Counted from the stretch's first letter, positions 52,239-60,962 are shown. The stretch is DNA of 64,000 bases from Paenibacillus spongiae (GCF_024734895.1 NZ_CP091430.1:4978501-5042500), one strand, 5' to 3'. The notes: generated by a model not told the origin, from the sequence alone. Program-made: numbers and translations.

Positions 52239-53246
52239 TTATTGCAGCGACTCCCGCTGAACGTAGGAAGTGCGCATCGTTACGTTAATCGGGTAATCCC
52301 GCTCGCCCCGGATGCGCTCGATGGCCATCTTCACGGCAGAACGGCCGATATTGAATTTGGGCACGTCGATCGTGGACAGCGGGGGCGAAACGTAGCTGCT
52401 CATCTCCACGTTATCGAATCCCAGCACCTGCACGTCCACCGGTATGCGAATGTTGTGCTGCCTCATCGCGAGCATGCCGCCGATGGCTTGAATGTCGCTG
52501 GCGCAGAAGAAAGCTTCCGGCAGCTTCCCGCCGCCCTCCAGGAAGGACGCAACAGCCAATTTCGCCGCATCCGTGCTCCAATCCTTCGCAAAGATCGAAT
52601 AGCCCGGATCGATCGGGCGTCCGAGCAATTTATGGGCGTCCAAATAAGCCTGGTAACGAACGGTTGCCCCGTAGCCGATATATCCGACACGTTCGAAGGA
52701 ATTCATGAGCTTCTCCATAATCCACTTTCTTGACTCTCCATAGAGATCGACTCCGACATAGTCGGAACCTGGCAGCGCCCCTTCGAGCTCGATCCCCGCT
52801 AATATCGTATGAATATCCTTCCGGTTCCTTAATACCTCCAGCAAGGGCGAATAAGATATGTAGATGACTGCTCCGACCTTGGATTCTTCCAGAATCCGCA
52901 CAAACACTTCCGGTTTGTATAAATCCGGGGTAAAGCAACCGAATGGGATATGCACGCCCGATTGCAGCGCTTCATGCTCGATCCCTCTCAACACTTGCGA
53001 ATAATAAGGATCATGATGCTGCTCCGTCGAGCTTCCCAGGACGTAACCGATCCGGAGCTCCGAATCCCCTTCTTGCTTGGCTCGCGCCTTTCTCTTCGGA
53101 TGGTATCCGACCTCTTCGACTAATTTCCATATCAGGCTTTGCGTTTCTTCGCTGCATATGCTTGTATCCTGATAATTGACGACGCGCGAAACCGTTGTGA
53201 CGGACACGCCCGCCCTCTTGGCGATGTCCTTTAATGTTGCCGACAT
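52239..53246 (-). CDS. LacI family transcriptional regulator
   Basis: This 335-residue protein has the HTH ATLKDIAKRAGVSVTTVSRV, an unusual linker rich in charge (KRKARAKQEGDSELR), and an effector domain (HDPYYSQVLRGIEHE, VQVLGFDNVEMSSYVSPPLS). It resembles the EbgR/GalR-type branch. AAGGAG precedes the ATG. It is monocistronic, with a palindrome upstream whose core recurs in the araA/kinase divergent promoter, suggesting that distant target. Confidence 0.9.
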   Translation of the reverse strand: MSATLKDIAKRAGVSVTTVSRVVNYQDTSICSEETQSLIWKLVEEVGYHPKRKARAKQEGDSELRIGYVLGSSTEQHHDPYYSQVLRGIEHEALQSGVHIPFGCFTPDLYKPEVFVRILEESKVGAVIYISYSPLLEVLRNRKDIHTILAGIELEGALPGSDYVGVDLYGESRKWIMEKLMNSFERVGYIGYGATVRYQAYLDAHKLLGRPIDPGYSIFAKDWSTDAAKLAVASFLEGGGKLPEAFFCASDIQAIGGMLAMRQHNIRIPVDVQVLGFDNVEMSSYVSPPLSTIDVPKFNIGRSAVKMAIERIRGERDYPINVTMRTSYVQRESLQ

Positions 53247-53291
53247 AGTCCAGCTCCTTCTTCACTGCAAGCCATAAGCTATAATTAAATC

Positions 53292-53318
53292 AATTTTAAA
53301 CTAAAATTAGTTAAAATT
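53292..53318. promoter_or_regulatory. AT-rich palindrome upstream of lacI (52239-53246)
   Basis: AATTTTAAACTAA and TTAGTTAAAATT are complementary apart from one extra A. The core TTAAACTAAAAT recurs, in opposite orientation, at 60928-60939 in the araA/kinase region. Confidence 0.5.
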
Positions 53319-53329
53319 CCAGCACGCTT

Positions 53330-54565
53330 TTAGTTATTCGGGTCATGCTTCAAAATAAATTCGTCCATCAAGCGGCCATCCACGTCATACGCCTTGTAAG
53401 TCAACGTGTTGTCATCCACCCGGATGCCCGCGAACATCTGGCGGTAATTCTGAAAGTGAACCTTGTGGTAGAATTGATCCTCTTTCTTCTCATTGAATTT
53501 CGGACCGGATGAATTCACGGTAGCATACACGGCTCCCCCGGATTCGACGACCTTGCCGTCCTTGAGCGGATACGAACGGGAATACTCGTGATTATGGCCC
53601 TGAAGGACGAGATCGACGCCGAATTCATCGAATACCGGCACCCATTGCTTCAATACGGACTTATCCGAGCTCCCTCCGTAAGCTGGACGGTGAATGGCCG
53701 CGATGATCCATTCCTTGTCGGTCGCTTCCAGATCGCTGCGCAGCCATTGCGCCTGATCCTTCGCTTTCGATTCGGTATTCAGCACGACAAAGTGAACCGG
53801 ACCGTAATCGAACGAATAGGTCGTCCCGGCGATCGAGCTGTCCGAACCGTTGTCCGGCAAAAGAAAGTGGGAGACGAACCGTTCCGCGTCCTTGTCGACT
53901 TCCTCGTGGTTGCCGGTCACCGGCATGAGCGGATAAGACCTGATCCAGGAACTCGCCTTGCCGAACAAGGATTTCCAAGCTTCCTCATCCTCCGGGTATT
54001 CGGTCAAATCGCCGTTATGCACGATAAATTCCGCTTCCGGGAACTGTTCGAAGGCTTTCTCCAGCGTCTTGCCCCACAGCTCAAAATCCTGCTCCGTAAT
54101 GCCCTGCGAATCCGTTACATTAAGGAATGTGAACGGGCCGGACTCCTCGGCCTCGGTCTCAAAAGCGGCTGGTTCACTCCATCCTCCGCTGCTGCCATCC
54201 CCTACCCGGTACATATATCCGGTGCCGGGCGCGAGTCCGCTGGCCTCCGCTTTGCGCACGCCCTGAAAGACGCCTTTGTCATTCTCGATTGCCGTCGTCG
54301 CACCTCGGAATTCAAGAACATCCCCGCTTTCGAAAGCTGCGGCTGACGAGCCTTTGAGCACCTGAAGAACCGCTTCCCCCTCCGTGCTTTTCGTATGCCA
54401 TGTAAACGCTCTGCTCGTCTTCGGATCGCCCTTGAACGTCGTCACCAGCGACTGCGGCTTATTCGGCGGCTGCGTAACCGTCTGCCGCTGCTCCATCCAA
54501 ATCAGTAAAACGGCAGCCAGCACGAGAAGCAGCGTTATTATTCCGAATGCATATTTCCGTAGCAT
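53330..54565 (-). CDS. Purple-acid-type metallophosphoesterase, membrane-anchored
   Basis: This protein of about 411 residues has an N-terminal signal anchor (residues 4-24), a fibronectin-like N-domain (SRAFTWHTKSTEGEAVLQV, GLAPGTGYMYRVGD), and a catalytic domain with the purple acid phosphatase metal motifs in order: VTDSQG, HNGDLTE, VTGNHEEVD, IHRPAYGG and GHNHEYSRSYPL. It acts outside the membrane, probably on phosphate esters. AGGAGG precedes the ATG at 54565; the longer frame to 54655 is not needed. It is divergent from the VTC polyphosphate operon. Confidence 0.88.
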   Translation of the reverse strand: MLRKYAFGIITLLLVLAAVLLIWMEQRQTVTQPPNKPQSLVTTFKGDPKTSRAFTWHTKSTEGEAVLQVLKGSSAAAFESGDVLEFRGATTAIENDKGVFQGVRKAEASGLAPGTGYMYRVGDGSSGGWSEPAAFETEAEESGPFTFLNVTDSQGITEQDFELWGKTLEKAFEQFPEAEFIVHNGDLTEYPEDEEAWKSLFGKASSWIRSYPLMPVTGNHEEVDKDAERFVSHFLLPDNGSDSSIAGTTYSFDYGPVHFVVLNTESKAKDQAQWLRSDLEATDKEWIIAAIHRPAYGGSSDKSVLKQWVPVFDEFGVDLVLQGHNHEYSRSYPLKDGKVVESGGAVYATVNSSGPKFNEKKEDQFYHKVHFQNYRQMFAGIRVDDNTLTYKAYDVDGRLMDEFILKHDPNN

Positions 54566-54643
54566 CGTCTTGCCTCCTGCACCCATCATGATTGAATAAT
54601 ATTCTCCATCATCCGGCCATGAAGTCAACCCCGAGAGCGAACA

Positions 54644-54671
54644 TTCAGCGAACATTCAGTTTCGTTTCAGC
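54644..54671. promoter_or_regulatory. Pho-box-like triple direct repeat between phosphatase and VTC operon
   Basis: TTCAGC-N5-TTCAGT-N5-TTCAGC gives three hexamers at exactly 11-base spacing, the binding layout of PhoB/PhoP-type response regulators. It is placed between a phosphatase gene and a polyphosphate polymerase gene. The hexamer partly matches the Bacillus PhoP consensus TT[ATC]A[CT]A. Confidence 0.5.
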
Positions 54672-54750
54672 TAGAAATTAGGTTCGGCCTGTAGAGTGAA
54701 TGTAAAGCAATTGTAAATTAAGTTTCATACAGAAAGCGAGGTGCACTACA

Positions 54751-55464
54751 TTGAATCCAAATCTGAAATATCGTCACGAATTAAAATATTACGTCAACCA
54801 CCATCAATATCACATTATTCGCCAGCAGCTGAAAAGCTTGCTGTCCCCGGATAAGAACGCCGATTCCAGCGGGCAATATCATATTCGCAGCCTGTACTTC
54901 GATGATATCGACAACAAAGCGATCCATGAGAAGCTCGGCGGAATCCGGGATCGTGAGAAATACCGCATCCGCATATATAATTTCTCCGACAGAGTGATTC
55001 ATCTGGAAAAGAAAATCAAGTTTAACGATTACATTACGAAAGTGAAAACCTCGTTAAGCCGGGAGATGGCGGACGCCATTCTGGCCGGCCACTATGAGGC
55101 GCTGAACGATCCGCGAAAGCCGCTGCTGTTCGAGCTGTATCAGCAAACGACCAAGCATCTGCTCCGGCCTAAAGTCATCGTCGATTATGTCCGCGAAGCT
55201 TATGTGTCCGCTGCAGGCAACGTTCGGATCACCTTCGACAAAGATTTGAAGACCGGGCTTCATGCGACTGATATATTCAACCCGGACATCAACACCATCC
55301 ATACCTTCGATCATCCGATTATCGTGTTCGAAGTCAAGTATGACGAATATTTACCGGATTATATCCGTACGGCCATTCAAGCGAACGGACTTGTCCGACA
55401 ATCGAATTCGAAATACGTCATATGCAGAAAATGGCTCAAATTCAACTCATGGGAGGACCAATAA
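54751..55464 (+). CDS. VTC domain polyphosphate polymerase
   Basis: This 237-residue protein has the VTC tunnel fold: RHELKYYV at the start, RSLYFDD, YRIRIYNF, HLEKKIKF, RPKVIVDYVREAY, ITFDKDLKTG and FEVKYDEYLP. These carry the basic residues that hold triphosphate and the catalytic Glu and Lys. VTC enzymes make polyphosphate from nucleoside triphosphates. The start codon is TTG at 54751 with GCGAGGTG upstream. It is 2 bases from the DUF4956 gene and part of a VTC-DUF4956-CotH operon. Confidence 0.9.
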   Translation: MNPNLKYRHELKYYVNHHQYHIIRQQLKSLLSPDKNADSSGQYHIRSLYFDDIDNKAIHEKLGGIRDREKYRIRIYNFSDRVIHLEKKIKFNDYITKVKTSLSREMADAILAGHYEALNDPRKPLLFELYQQTTKHLLRPKVIVDYVREAYVSAAGNVRITFDKDLKTGLHATDIFNPDINTIHTFDHPIIVFEVKYDEYLPDYIRTAIQANGLVRQSNSKYVICRKWLKFNSWEDQ

Positions 55465-55466
55465 CA

Positions 55467-56201
55467 ATGGCCGAAACAAACACACCGGCAGCGGCTGCGG
55501 CTGAACCAACCGGGCAAACGAGCAACAGCTTTAGCGACATTCTCAAAAATTCCGTACTCCAAAACTTCAATTCCGACATCAGCATTTCGAAAATTATTCT
55601 GACCCTCGCGATCGCCTTCCTGATCGGCCTGTTTATATACTTCCTATATAAACGGATATTCAGCGGCGTATTGTATTCCAAGAGCTTCAATGTGTCCCTG
55701 ATCGGCATGACGTTAATTACGGCAACGGTCATCATTGCAATCAACTCAAACCTCGTGCTGTCGCTCGGGATGGTCGGCGCGCTCAGTATCGTACGTTTCC
55801 GGACGCCGATCAAGGATCCGACGGATTTGATCTTTCTGTTCTGGGCGGCAACCGTCGGCATCGTAACCGGCGCAGGCTTCTATACGCTGGCGATCATCGG
55901 TTCGATCATTATCGGCATCGTGCTGTTTGTTTTCATCAAAAGCGCATCCTTCGAGACGCCTTATCTGCTTGTCATCCATTGTGACGGCGACGCAAGCGAG
56001 AAAGCCGTCAACGACAAGCTGGCTCAGCTGGTCAAACGGTTCAACGTGAAGCAGAAGACGGTAACGGCAGACAATATCGAGATGACGGTCGAGCTTCGGC
56101 TCGGCAGCAGCGAACCGCGTTTCGTGAACGAAATTACGAAGCTTAGCGGCGTGAAGAGCGCCGTGCTCATTAGCTACAGCGGCGATTATGTATCTCAATA
56201 A
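55467..56201 (+). CDS. DUF4956 membrane protein of the VTC-CotH operon
   Basis: This 244-residue protein has about four membrane helices (ILTLAIAFLIGLFIYFLY; LIGMTLITATVIIAI; then VLSLGMVGALSIVRFRTPIKDPTDLIFL, which is the DUF4956 hallmark). A C-terminal soluble domain follows, ending near KSAVLISYSGDYVS. GGGAGG precedes the ATG at 55467. The gene is 2 bases after VTC and 14 before CotH, and this trio is widely conserved. It probably anchors or channels polyphosphate synthesis at the membrane. Confidence 0.85.
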   Translation: MAETNTPAAAAAEPTGQTSNSFSDILKNSVLQNFNSDISISKIILTLAIAFLIGLFIYFLYKRIFSGVLYSKSFNVSLIGMTLITATVIIAINSNLVLSLGMVGALSIVRFRTPIKDPTDLIFLFWAATVGIVTGAGFYTLAIIGSIIIGIVLFVFIKSASFETPYLLVIHCDGDASEKAVNDKLAQLVKRFNVKQKTVTADNIEMTVELRLGSSEPRFVNEITKLSGVKSAVLISYSGDYVSQ

Positions 56202-56215
56202 CGGGCGGTGGCGAC

Positions 56216-58309
56216 ATGAAACGTAAACCCTATTCCAAATCGATTATCGCATGCATCTGCGCGGCTGTCCTCTTAATCGGGATAACCGGCCGGATGGTGG
56301 CGGAGGAAGAGAGCAAGCCGGGCCAGGCTGCCGCTTCGGCGGACGAGAACGCCGCCCTCATTGCGGAGAACGTATTCCCCAAGAATAAAGTAATCGACGT
56401 GAAAATCACCTTGGATCCCGGCGATTTTCAGGATATGATCGATAATGCTTCCCAGGAAGTGATGAAGCCGGCAAGCGTCGAATACAACGGAATCCAATTG
56501 GATAATGTCGGCATTCGGACGAAAGGCAATCTGAGCCTGCGCAGCGTAGTCGGCATGAGCGATTCCGACCGGTACAGCTTCAAGCTGTCGTTCGACGAAT
56601 ATTTGGACAAGCAAACGCTGTACGGCATCAGCAAAATCAACTTGAACAACAATTACAGCGACGCGAGTTATATGCGGGAATTCCTCACCTATGAGCTCGC
56701 CTCGGAGATGGGTCTGACTACGCCGGGCTTCTCTTATGTGAATGTCTATGTGAACGGAAAGCTGTGGGGGTTCTATCTCGCCGTGGAACAGATCGGGGAT
56801 GCCTACCTCGAAGCGAATTTCGGCAATTCGACCGGCGAGCTGTATAAAGCCCAGATGATGGGCACTGGGGGCGATTTGAAGTGGATCGATGACAATAGCG
56901 CTTCGTACACCTCCCTTGTCCGGAAATCGAAGTCTTCCGAGAGCAGCCGGCTGATCGCGATGCTCGACGAGCTGAACAACGGCGGCGATTACGAGAAGGT
57001 ACTGAATGTTTCGGAGGCCCTTCGTTATATTGCCCTCAATGTCGTAACGGTTAATACGGACAGCTACCTGGGACAGACTAAGCAAAATTACTATTTATAC
57101 GAGGATGATGGAATCTTCAACATTCTCCCTTGGGATTACAATATGGCCTTCGGAGGTTTAGGCAGATCCACTCTCCTGATTGACGAGCCTACGCAAGGAG
57201 CCCTTGCCGACCGTCCGTTAATCGACAAGCTGCTGAAGGTGGATGAATACAAAGAGGAGTACCATCGCATCATTCGTGAAGCGCTGGAAGGCTATCTCGC
57301 TAACGATACGTTCTCCGCGCGCGTACAGCAGCTTTCGGATCTGATCAGCTCCTATGTCGAGGATGATCCATCCTCGTTCTACACCTTCGAAGAGTATAAG
57401 GCCGGCGTAGAGTCCTTGGTAAAGCTGAACGCGAGCAATGTGTCGACCTATACCCAGCAGCTGGACGGAACGATAGCGATCGCCGGAGATGGAAGCGGAA
57501 GCGGCGGCGATATGGAAGGCTTTATGGGCAACCGCGGCGGCGGCAGAGGCCAAAACGGAAACGCAAACGGCAATGCACCCGGTAATGCCCGCCAGAATGG
57601 CAATACGCCGAATGACGGGAATGCTCCGGCGGAGCAGAACGGCCGCTCGGGAGATGACAATACTTCGGCAGAACAGAACGACAAATCGGCAGGCGGTAAT
57701 GCTTCGACGGAGCAGAACGGCAATTCGGCTGACGGGAATGCTTCGGCGGAGCAGAACGGCAAATCGGCTGACGGGAATGAATCTACGGAACAGAACGGGA
57801 TCACGCTGTCCCAACAGACCGGCAAGGCGAGCGGTTCGGCTGAGCTGGCATATATAACGACGACGATCCAGAATGGATCGGTCAACCTTGCAGCAGTAGA
57901 AACCGACGGCACCCGGCCGCTCGACCAAGAATCTCAATTATCGCCTAATGCCCCGGACGGCCAAAATCCTACTGGACCCGACATGCAAGGCGGTGCAGGG
58001 GGGCAGGCTCCAGGGCTTAATGGTCAAGCTCCCGACGGACAAGGCGACATGGGCGTACCGAACGGTCAAAATGGGTTCGGCGGCGGCATGGTTCCCCCTG
58101 ACGGGATGGTTCCCCCTGACGGGATGGGCGGAGGGCCCGGAGGTATGGGGGGGCCGGGAGGCTTCGGCGGAGATCCGTTCGGCATGAACCGCCAAGCAGC
58201 CGGCGTCACCGAAGACAATAAGCAGGAAGCGGCTATTGTTGCCGGATCATTAGTTGTGCTGGCCCTTGCCTGTTTGTTCGTGAACTTTTTTAGAAGAAAG
58301 CGGCTCTAG
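56216..58309 (+). CDS. cotH: CotH kinase family surface protein with repetitive C-terminus
   Basis: This 697-residue protein has a signal sequence (residues 8-28), a CotH kinase domain (about 55-400; RYSFKLSFDEYLDKQTLYG, NYYLYEDDGIFNILPWDYNM with the active-site Asp in PWDYN), and a long Asn/Gly/Gln-rich linker with five 13-residue repeats. A Met/Gly/Pro segment (GGMVPPDGMVPPDGM) and a C-terminal membrane helix plus RRKRL follow. CotH proteins are atypical kinases that phosphorylate spore-coat or surface proteins. The membrane anchor and operon with VTC and DUF4956 point to a surface role in phosphate or wall metabolism. Confidence 0.88.
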   Translation: MKRKPYSKSIIACICAAVLLIGITGRMVAEEESKPGQAAASADENAALIAENVFPKNKVIDVKITLDPGDFQDMIDNASQEVMKPASVEYNGIQLDNVGIRTKGNLSLRSVVGMSDSDRYSFKLSFDEYLDKQTLYGISKINLNNNYSDASYMREFLTYELASEMGLTTPGFSYVNVYVNGKLWGFYLAVEQIGDAYLEANFGNSTGELYKAQMMGTGGDLKWIDDNSASYTSLVRKSKSSESSRLIAMLDELNNGGDYEKVLNVSEALRYIALNVVTVNTDSYLGQTKQNYYLYEDDGIFNILPWDYNMAFGGLGRSTLLIDEPTQGALADRPLIDKLLKVDEYKEEYHRIIREALEGYLANDTFSARVQQLSDLISSYVEDDPSSFYTFEEYKAGVESLVKLNASNVSTYTQQLDGTIAIAGDGSGSGGDMEGFMGNRGGGRGQNGNANGNAPGNARQNGNTPNDGNAPAEQNGRSGDDNTSAEQNDKSAGGNASTEQNGNSADGNASAEQNGKSADGNESTEQNGITLSQQTGKASGSAELAYITTTIQNGSVNLAAVETDGTRPLDQESQLSPNAPDGQNPTGPDMQGGAGGQAPGLNGQAPDGQGDMGVPNGQNGFGGGMVPPDGMVPPDGMGGGPGGMGGPGGFGGDPFGMNRQAAGVTEDNKQEAAIVAGSLVVLALACLFVNFFRRKRL
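57614..57808 (+). repeat. Five in-frame 39-base (13-residue) repeats within cotH
   Basis: Units read DGNAPAEQNGRSG, DDNTSAEQNDKSA, GGNASTEQNGNSA, DGNASAEQNGKSA and DGNESTEQNGITL, in frame. They follow an NGN-rich stretch. Copy number is likely to vary between strains. Confidence 0.85.
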
Positions 58310-58331
58310 CGGTCAGCGGCTGGTTCATAGA

Positions 58332-58368
58332 AGAAGCGCTCCAATCCAACGCGGACTGGAGCGCTTCT
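58332..58368. terminator. Terminator between cotH and araA
   Basis: Perfect 12-base arms AGAAGCGCTCCA and TGGAGCGCTTCT, followed by GTTTATT, lie between convergent genes. Confidence 0.85.
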
Positions 58369-58398
58369 GTTTATTGCATGACAATTCCGGAACTTCAC

Positions 58399-59898
58399 TT
58401 AATTGCTTGCATTCAGCCGGTAGTGCAAATCGTTCCAACGCAGCTCATTCTCGATTCCGCGAACCGTCGTTTCGTTATTAATAATAACGCATTCAATTCC
58501 CGCCATCTTCGCCCAATCCGCCATCTGCTCGCTCGTAACATGATGGGAATAGACAAAGTGATGCGCGCCGCCGGCCGTAATCCACGCTTCCGCAGCGCTC
58601 TCCAGCGACGGCTCCGGTTTCCACAGAACCCGCGCAACCGGCAATTTCGGCATCTGCTGCCGGTTCTGAACGCCCTGCACTTCGTTTACGATGAGGCGGA
58701 AACGGTTGCCCAGATCCACGACCGTCGCATTGATGGCTTTGCCTTCGATGCCGTCGAAGATCAGCCGTGCCGGGTCTTCCTTGCCGCCGATCGACAACGG
58801 ATGCACCTCGAGCCGCGGCTTGCCCGCCGTTAATGTCGGGCAGATTTCCAGCATATGCGCCCCGAGCACCATGGCATTGCCCTGCTCCATATGATACGTA
58901 TAATCTTCCATGAACGAAGTTCCTTTATTGCCGGCCATTACCTTCATCATGCGAAGGAGCGCCGCGGTCTTCCAGTCGCCTTCCGCTCCGAAGCCGTATC
59001 CGGCTGCCATCAGCCGCTGTGCCGCAAGCCCCGGAAGCTGCTTCAACCCGTTCAATGCTTGAAAGCTCGTCACGAATGCGCTGTATCCGCCTTCCTGCAA
59101 GAACGCCTTCAGGGCGATTTCGATCTTCGCCTGCTCTCGGATCGCATCCCTTATACGTCCTTCCTTGAGCCCCTCTGGCGTAATTTCATAGAGCTCCTCG
59201 TATTCATCCATAAGCTCCCGAACCTGTCCATCTGCAACCTCCTGCACCCGCTCTGCCAAATCTCCGATCGAATAACCGTTTACGGACCATCCGAACCGGA
59301 TTTGCCCTTCTACCTTATCGCCTTCCGTTACGGCAACATAGCGCATATTGTCGCCGAAACGGGCAATTTTCATCGTTTGGCCTTCGGCGCAGCCTGCGGC
59401 CGTCTTCATCCAGGCGCTGATTCTTTCGCGGGTCTTCCCGTCCTTCCAGTGGCCTGCGATGATTTTGCGGGCGATGCCGAGGCGCGCCCCAATGAAGCCG
59501 AATTCCCGGTCGCCATGCGCCGCCTGATTCAGATTCATGAAATCCATATCGATGCTGTCCCATGGAATTTCAACATTGAATTGGGTGTGCAAATGAAGAA
59601 GCGGCTTCTGGAGCTGCTTCAGTCCCGCGATCCACATCTTGGCCGGCGAGAACGTGTGCATCCACGCAATGATGCCCGCGCATTCCGGGTCGGCGTTAGC
59701 CGCTTGACAAACGCTGTGAATGGCTTCCGGCGAGGACACAACCGATTTCCAGACGATCGGGTACGAAACGGCTTCATCCTGGTCTAAGCCGTCTGCGATC
59801 TCCTTCGCGTTCCGTCCAACCTGCTCCAGCGCTTCTTCTCCATACAGACCTTGACTTCCGGCTACGAACCAGAACACATACGGTTTCGTTTGAAGCAT
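58399..59898 (-). CDS. araA: L-arabinose isomerase
   Basis: This 499-residue enzyme converts L-arabinose to L-ribulose. Family features are YVFWFVAGSQGLYGEEAL at the N-terminus, IAWMHTFSPAKMWI, LLHLHTQFN, MDFMNLNQAAHGDREFG, and late ADWKTAALLR-type (here EGDWKTAALLRMMKVM) and MLEICPTLT segments with the Mn-binding Glu and His. AGGAGG lies before the ATG, immediately preceded by CACAAAACTTTT of a hairpin element. It is second in an operon with a class II aldolase and divergent from an FGGY kinase. Confidence 0.95.
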   Translation of the reverse strand: MLQTKPYVFWFVAGSQGLYGEEALEQVGRNAKEIADGLDQDEAVSYPIVWKSVVSSPEAIHSVCQAANADPECAGIIAWMHTFSPAKMWIAGLKQLQKPLLHLHTQFNVEIPWDSIDMDFMNLNQAAHGDREFGFIGARLGIARKIIAGHWKDGKTRERISAWMKTAAGCAEGQTMKIARFGDNMRYVAVTEGDKVEGQIRFGWSVNGYSIGDLAERVQEVADGQVRELMDEYEELYEITPEGLKEGRIRDAIREQAKIEIALKAFLQEGGYSAFVTSFQALNGLKQLPGLAAQRLMAAGYGFGAEGDWKTAALLRMMKVMAGNKGTSFMEDYTYHMEQGNAMVLGAHMLEICPTLTAGKPRLEVHPLSIGGKEDPARLIFDGIEGKAINATVVDLGNRFRLIVNEVQGVQNRQQMPKLPVARVLWKPEPSLESAAEAWITAGGAHHFVYSHHVTSEQMADWAKMAGIECVIINNETTVRGIENELRWNDLHYRLNASN

Positions 59899-59906
59899 GT
59901 ATGAGA

Positions 59907-59986
59907 CCTCCTAAAAGTTTTGTGGAGTATAACTTACAGTGAATCTTCGCAACAAAACTTGCTTCGTAAACATCCGCTAAGTTTTG
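59907..59986 (-). promoter_or_regulatory. Hairpin element before araA, related to the sulfatase-operon leader repeats
   Basis: CCTCCTAAAAGTTTTGTG (59907-59924) is identical to 29431-29448. In the RNA, an AAGTTTTG at the middle can pair either with an upstream CAAAACTT or with the CAAAACTT directly before the Shine-Dalgarno, a switch-like layout. The segment CTTCGTAAACATCCGCT matches the repeat core at 29558-29577. Confidence 0.6.
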
Positions 59987-59995
59987 CGGGCCCGG

Positions 59996-60871
59996 TCACG
60001 CTTTGCCGCTGCTCCGGAATGTATGCATAATCGCTTGCGCATCTTCCTGCAAATCGCCGATAGCGTTCATCATGAATTCATGATAGAACAGCTTCGTATC
60101 GCTCTGAAGCATGCGCTCCTTCGCCTTCTCCATTACTTTCAACGCCATACCCGTATAGTAGTTAATTTTGGCCACGCCTTGATCGATCGATTGGTGAAAA
60201 TCATCGTCGGACAGACCTGATCCTCCGTGCATAACGATGGGGACGCCGGCCTTTCGGCTAATTTGGTTCAAACGCATCAGGTCCAGCACCGGCTTTTTCA
60301 AGTAAACGCCATGTACGGTACCGAACGCCGCAGCCAAAGCATCGATCCCTGTCCGCTCGACGAATTCCTTCGCTTGGTCGGGATCCGTGTACAGCGACGT
60401 ATCGTCCGCGATGGAATCATCGTCCTCCCCCTCCGCTCCCCCGCTCTTCGGCCGGGTTACGTAGCCCAGCTCGCCTTCAACGGAGACGTCTAAGGCCTTC
60501 GCGATCTTTACGACTTCCGACGTTCTGCGGACATTCTCCTCATATTCATATTCCGAACCGTCGAACATAATGGCATTGAAGCCCAGATGCATCGCCTTCA
60601 TAACGGCCGGGAAGCTCTTGCCGTGGTCAAGCAGAATGCTGACAGGCACCTTCGCGCGATTCATCGCATCCACCATGACCGGAGCAATCACCTCAAGCGG
60701 CGTATACTTGAAATGAATTTCCGCATGACAGAGGATTACCGGCGACTTTTCCTCTTCTGCAGCTTGTATGATGCCTCGGATCATATCCAAATTGATGGCA
60801 TTGAAGCAAGGAACGGCATATCCCCGCCTGGAAGCGTCCTGCAGCAGCTCCCTCATGGAAATCTTCGACAC
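59996..60871 (-). CDS. Class II (ketose-bisphosphate type) aldolase
   Basis: This 291-residue zinc aldolase has ILLDHGKSF with the Asp/His pair, VEGELGYV with the metal Glu, AAFGTVHGVY with a metal His, and VMHGGSGLSDDD with the last His. These match FbaA/GatY/KbaY-type aldolases, which cleave ketose phosphates to DHAP and an aldehyde. The start is GTG at 60871. It is the first gene of an operon with araA. Its position suggests cleavage of the ketose phosphate formed after AraA and the divergent FGGY kinase act. Confidence 0.9.
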   Translation of the reverse strand: MSKISMRELLQDASRRGYAVPCFNAINLDMIRGIIQAAEEEKSPVILCHAEIHFKYTPLEVIAPVMVDAMNRAKVPVSILLDHGKSFPAVMKAMHLGFNAIMFDGSEYEYEENVRRTSEVVKIAKALDVSVEGELGYVTRPKSGGAEGEDDDSIADDTSLYTDPDQAKEFVERTGIDALAAAFGTVHGVYLKKPVLDLMRLNQISRKAGVPIVMHGGSGLSDDDFHQSIDQGVAKINYYTGMALKVMEKAKERMLQSDTKLFYHEFMMNAIGDLQEDAQAIMHTFRSSGKA

Positions 60872-60927
60872 GTCGATCGATCACCCGCTCTTTCCAAAAG
60901 CTCCTTATTTCACCATAACGCACCCTT

Positions 60928-60962
60928 ATTTTAGTTTAATTTATTGTCATATTCAACAATAA
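60928..60962. promoter_or_regulatory. Operator region of the aldolase/araA and kinase divergent promoters
   Basis: ATTTTAGTTTAA (60928-60939) is the complement of the core of the lacI palindrome at 53292-53318. Next to it TTATTGT and ACAATAA (60941-60962) form an inverted repeat with an 8-base spacer. Confidence 0.5.
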
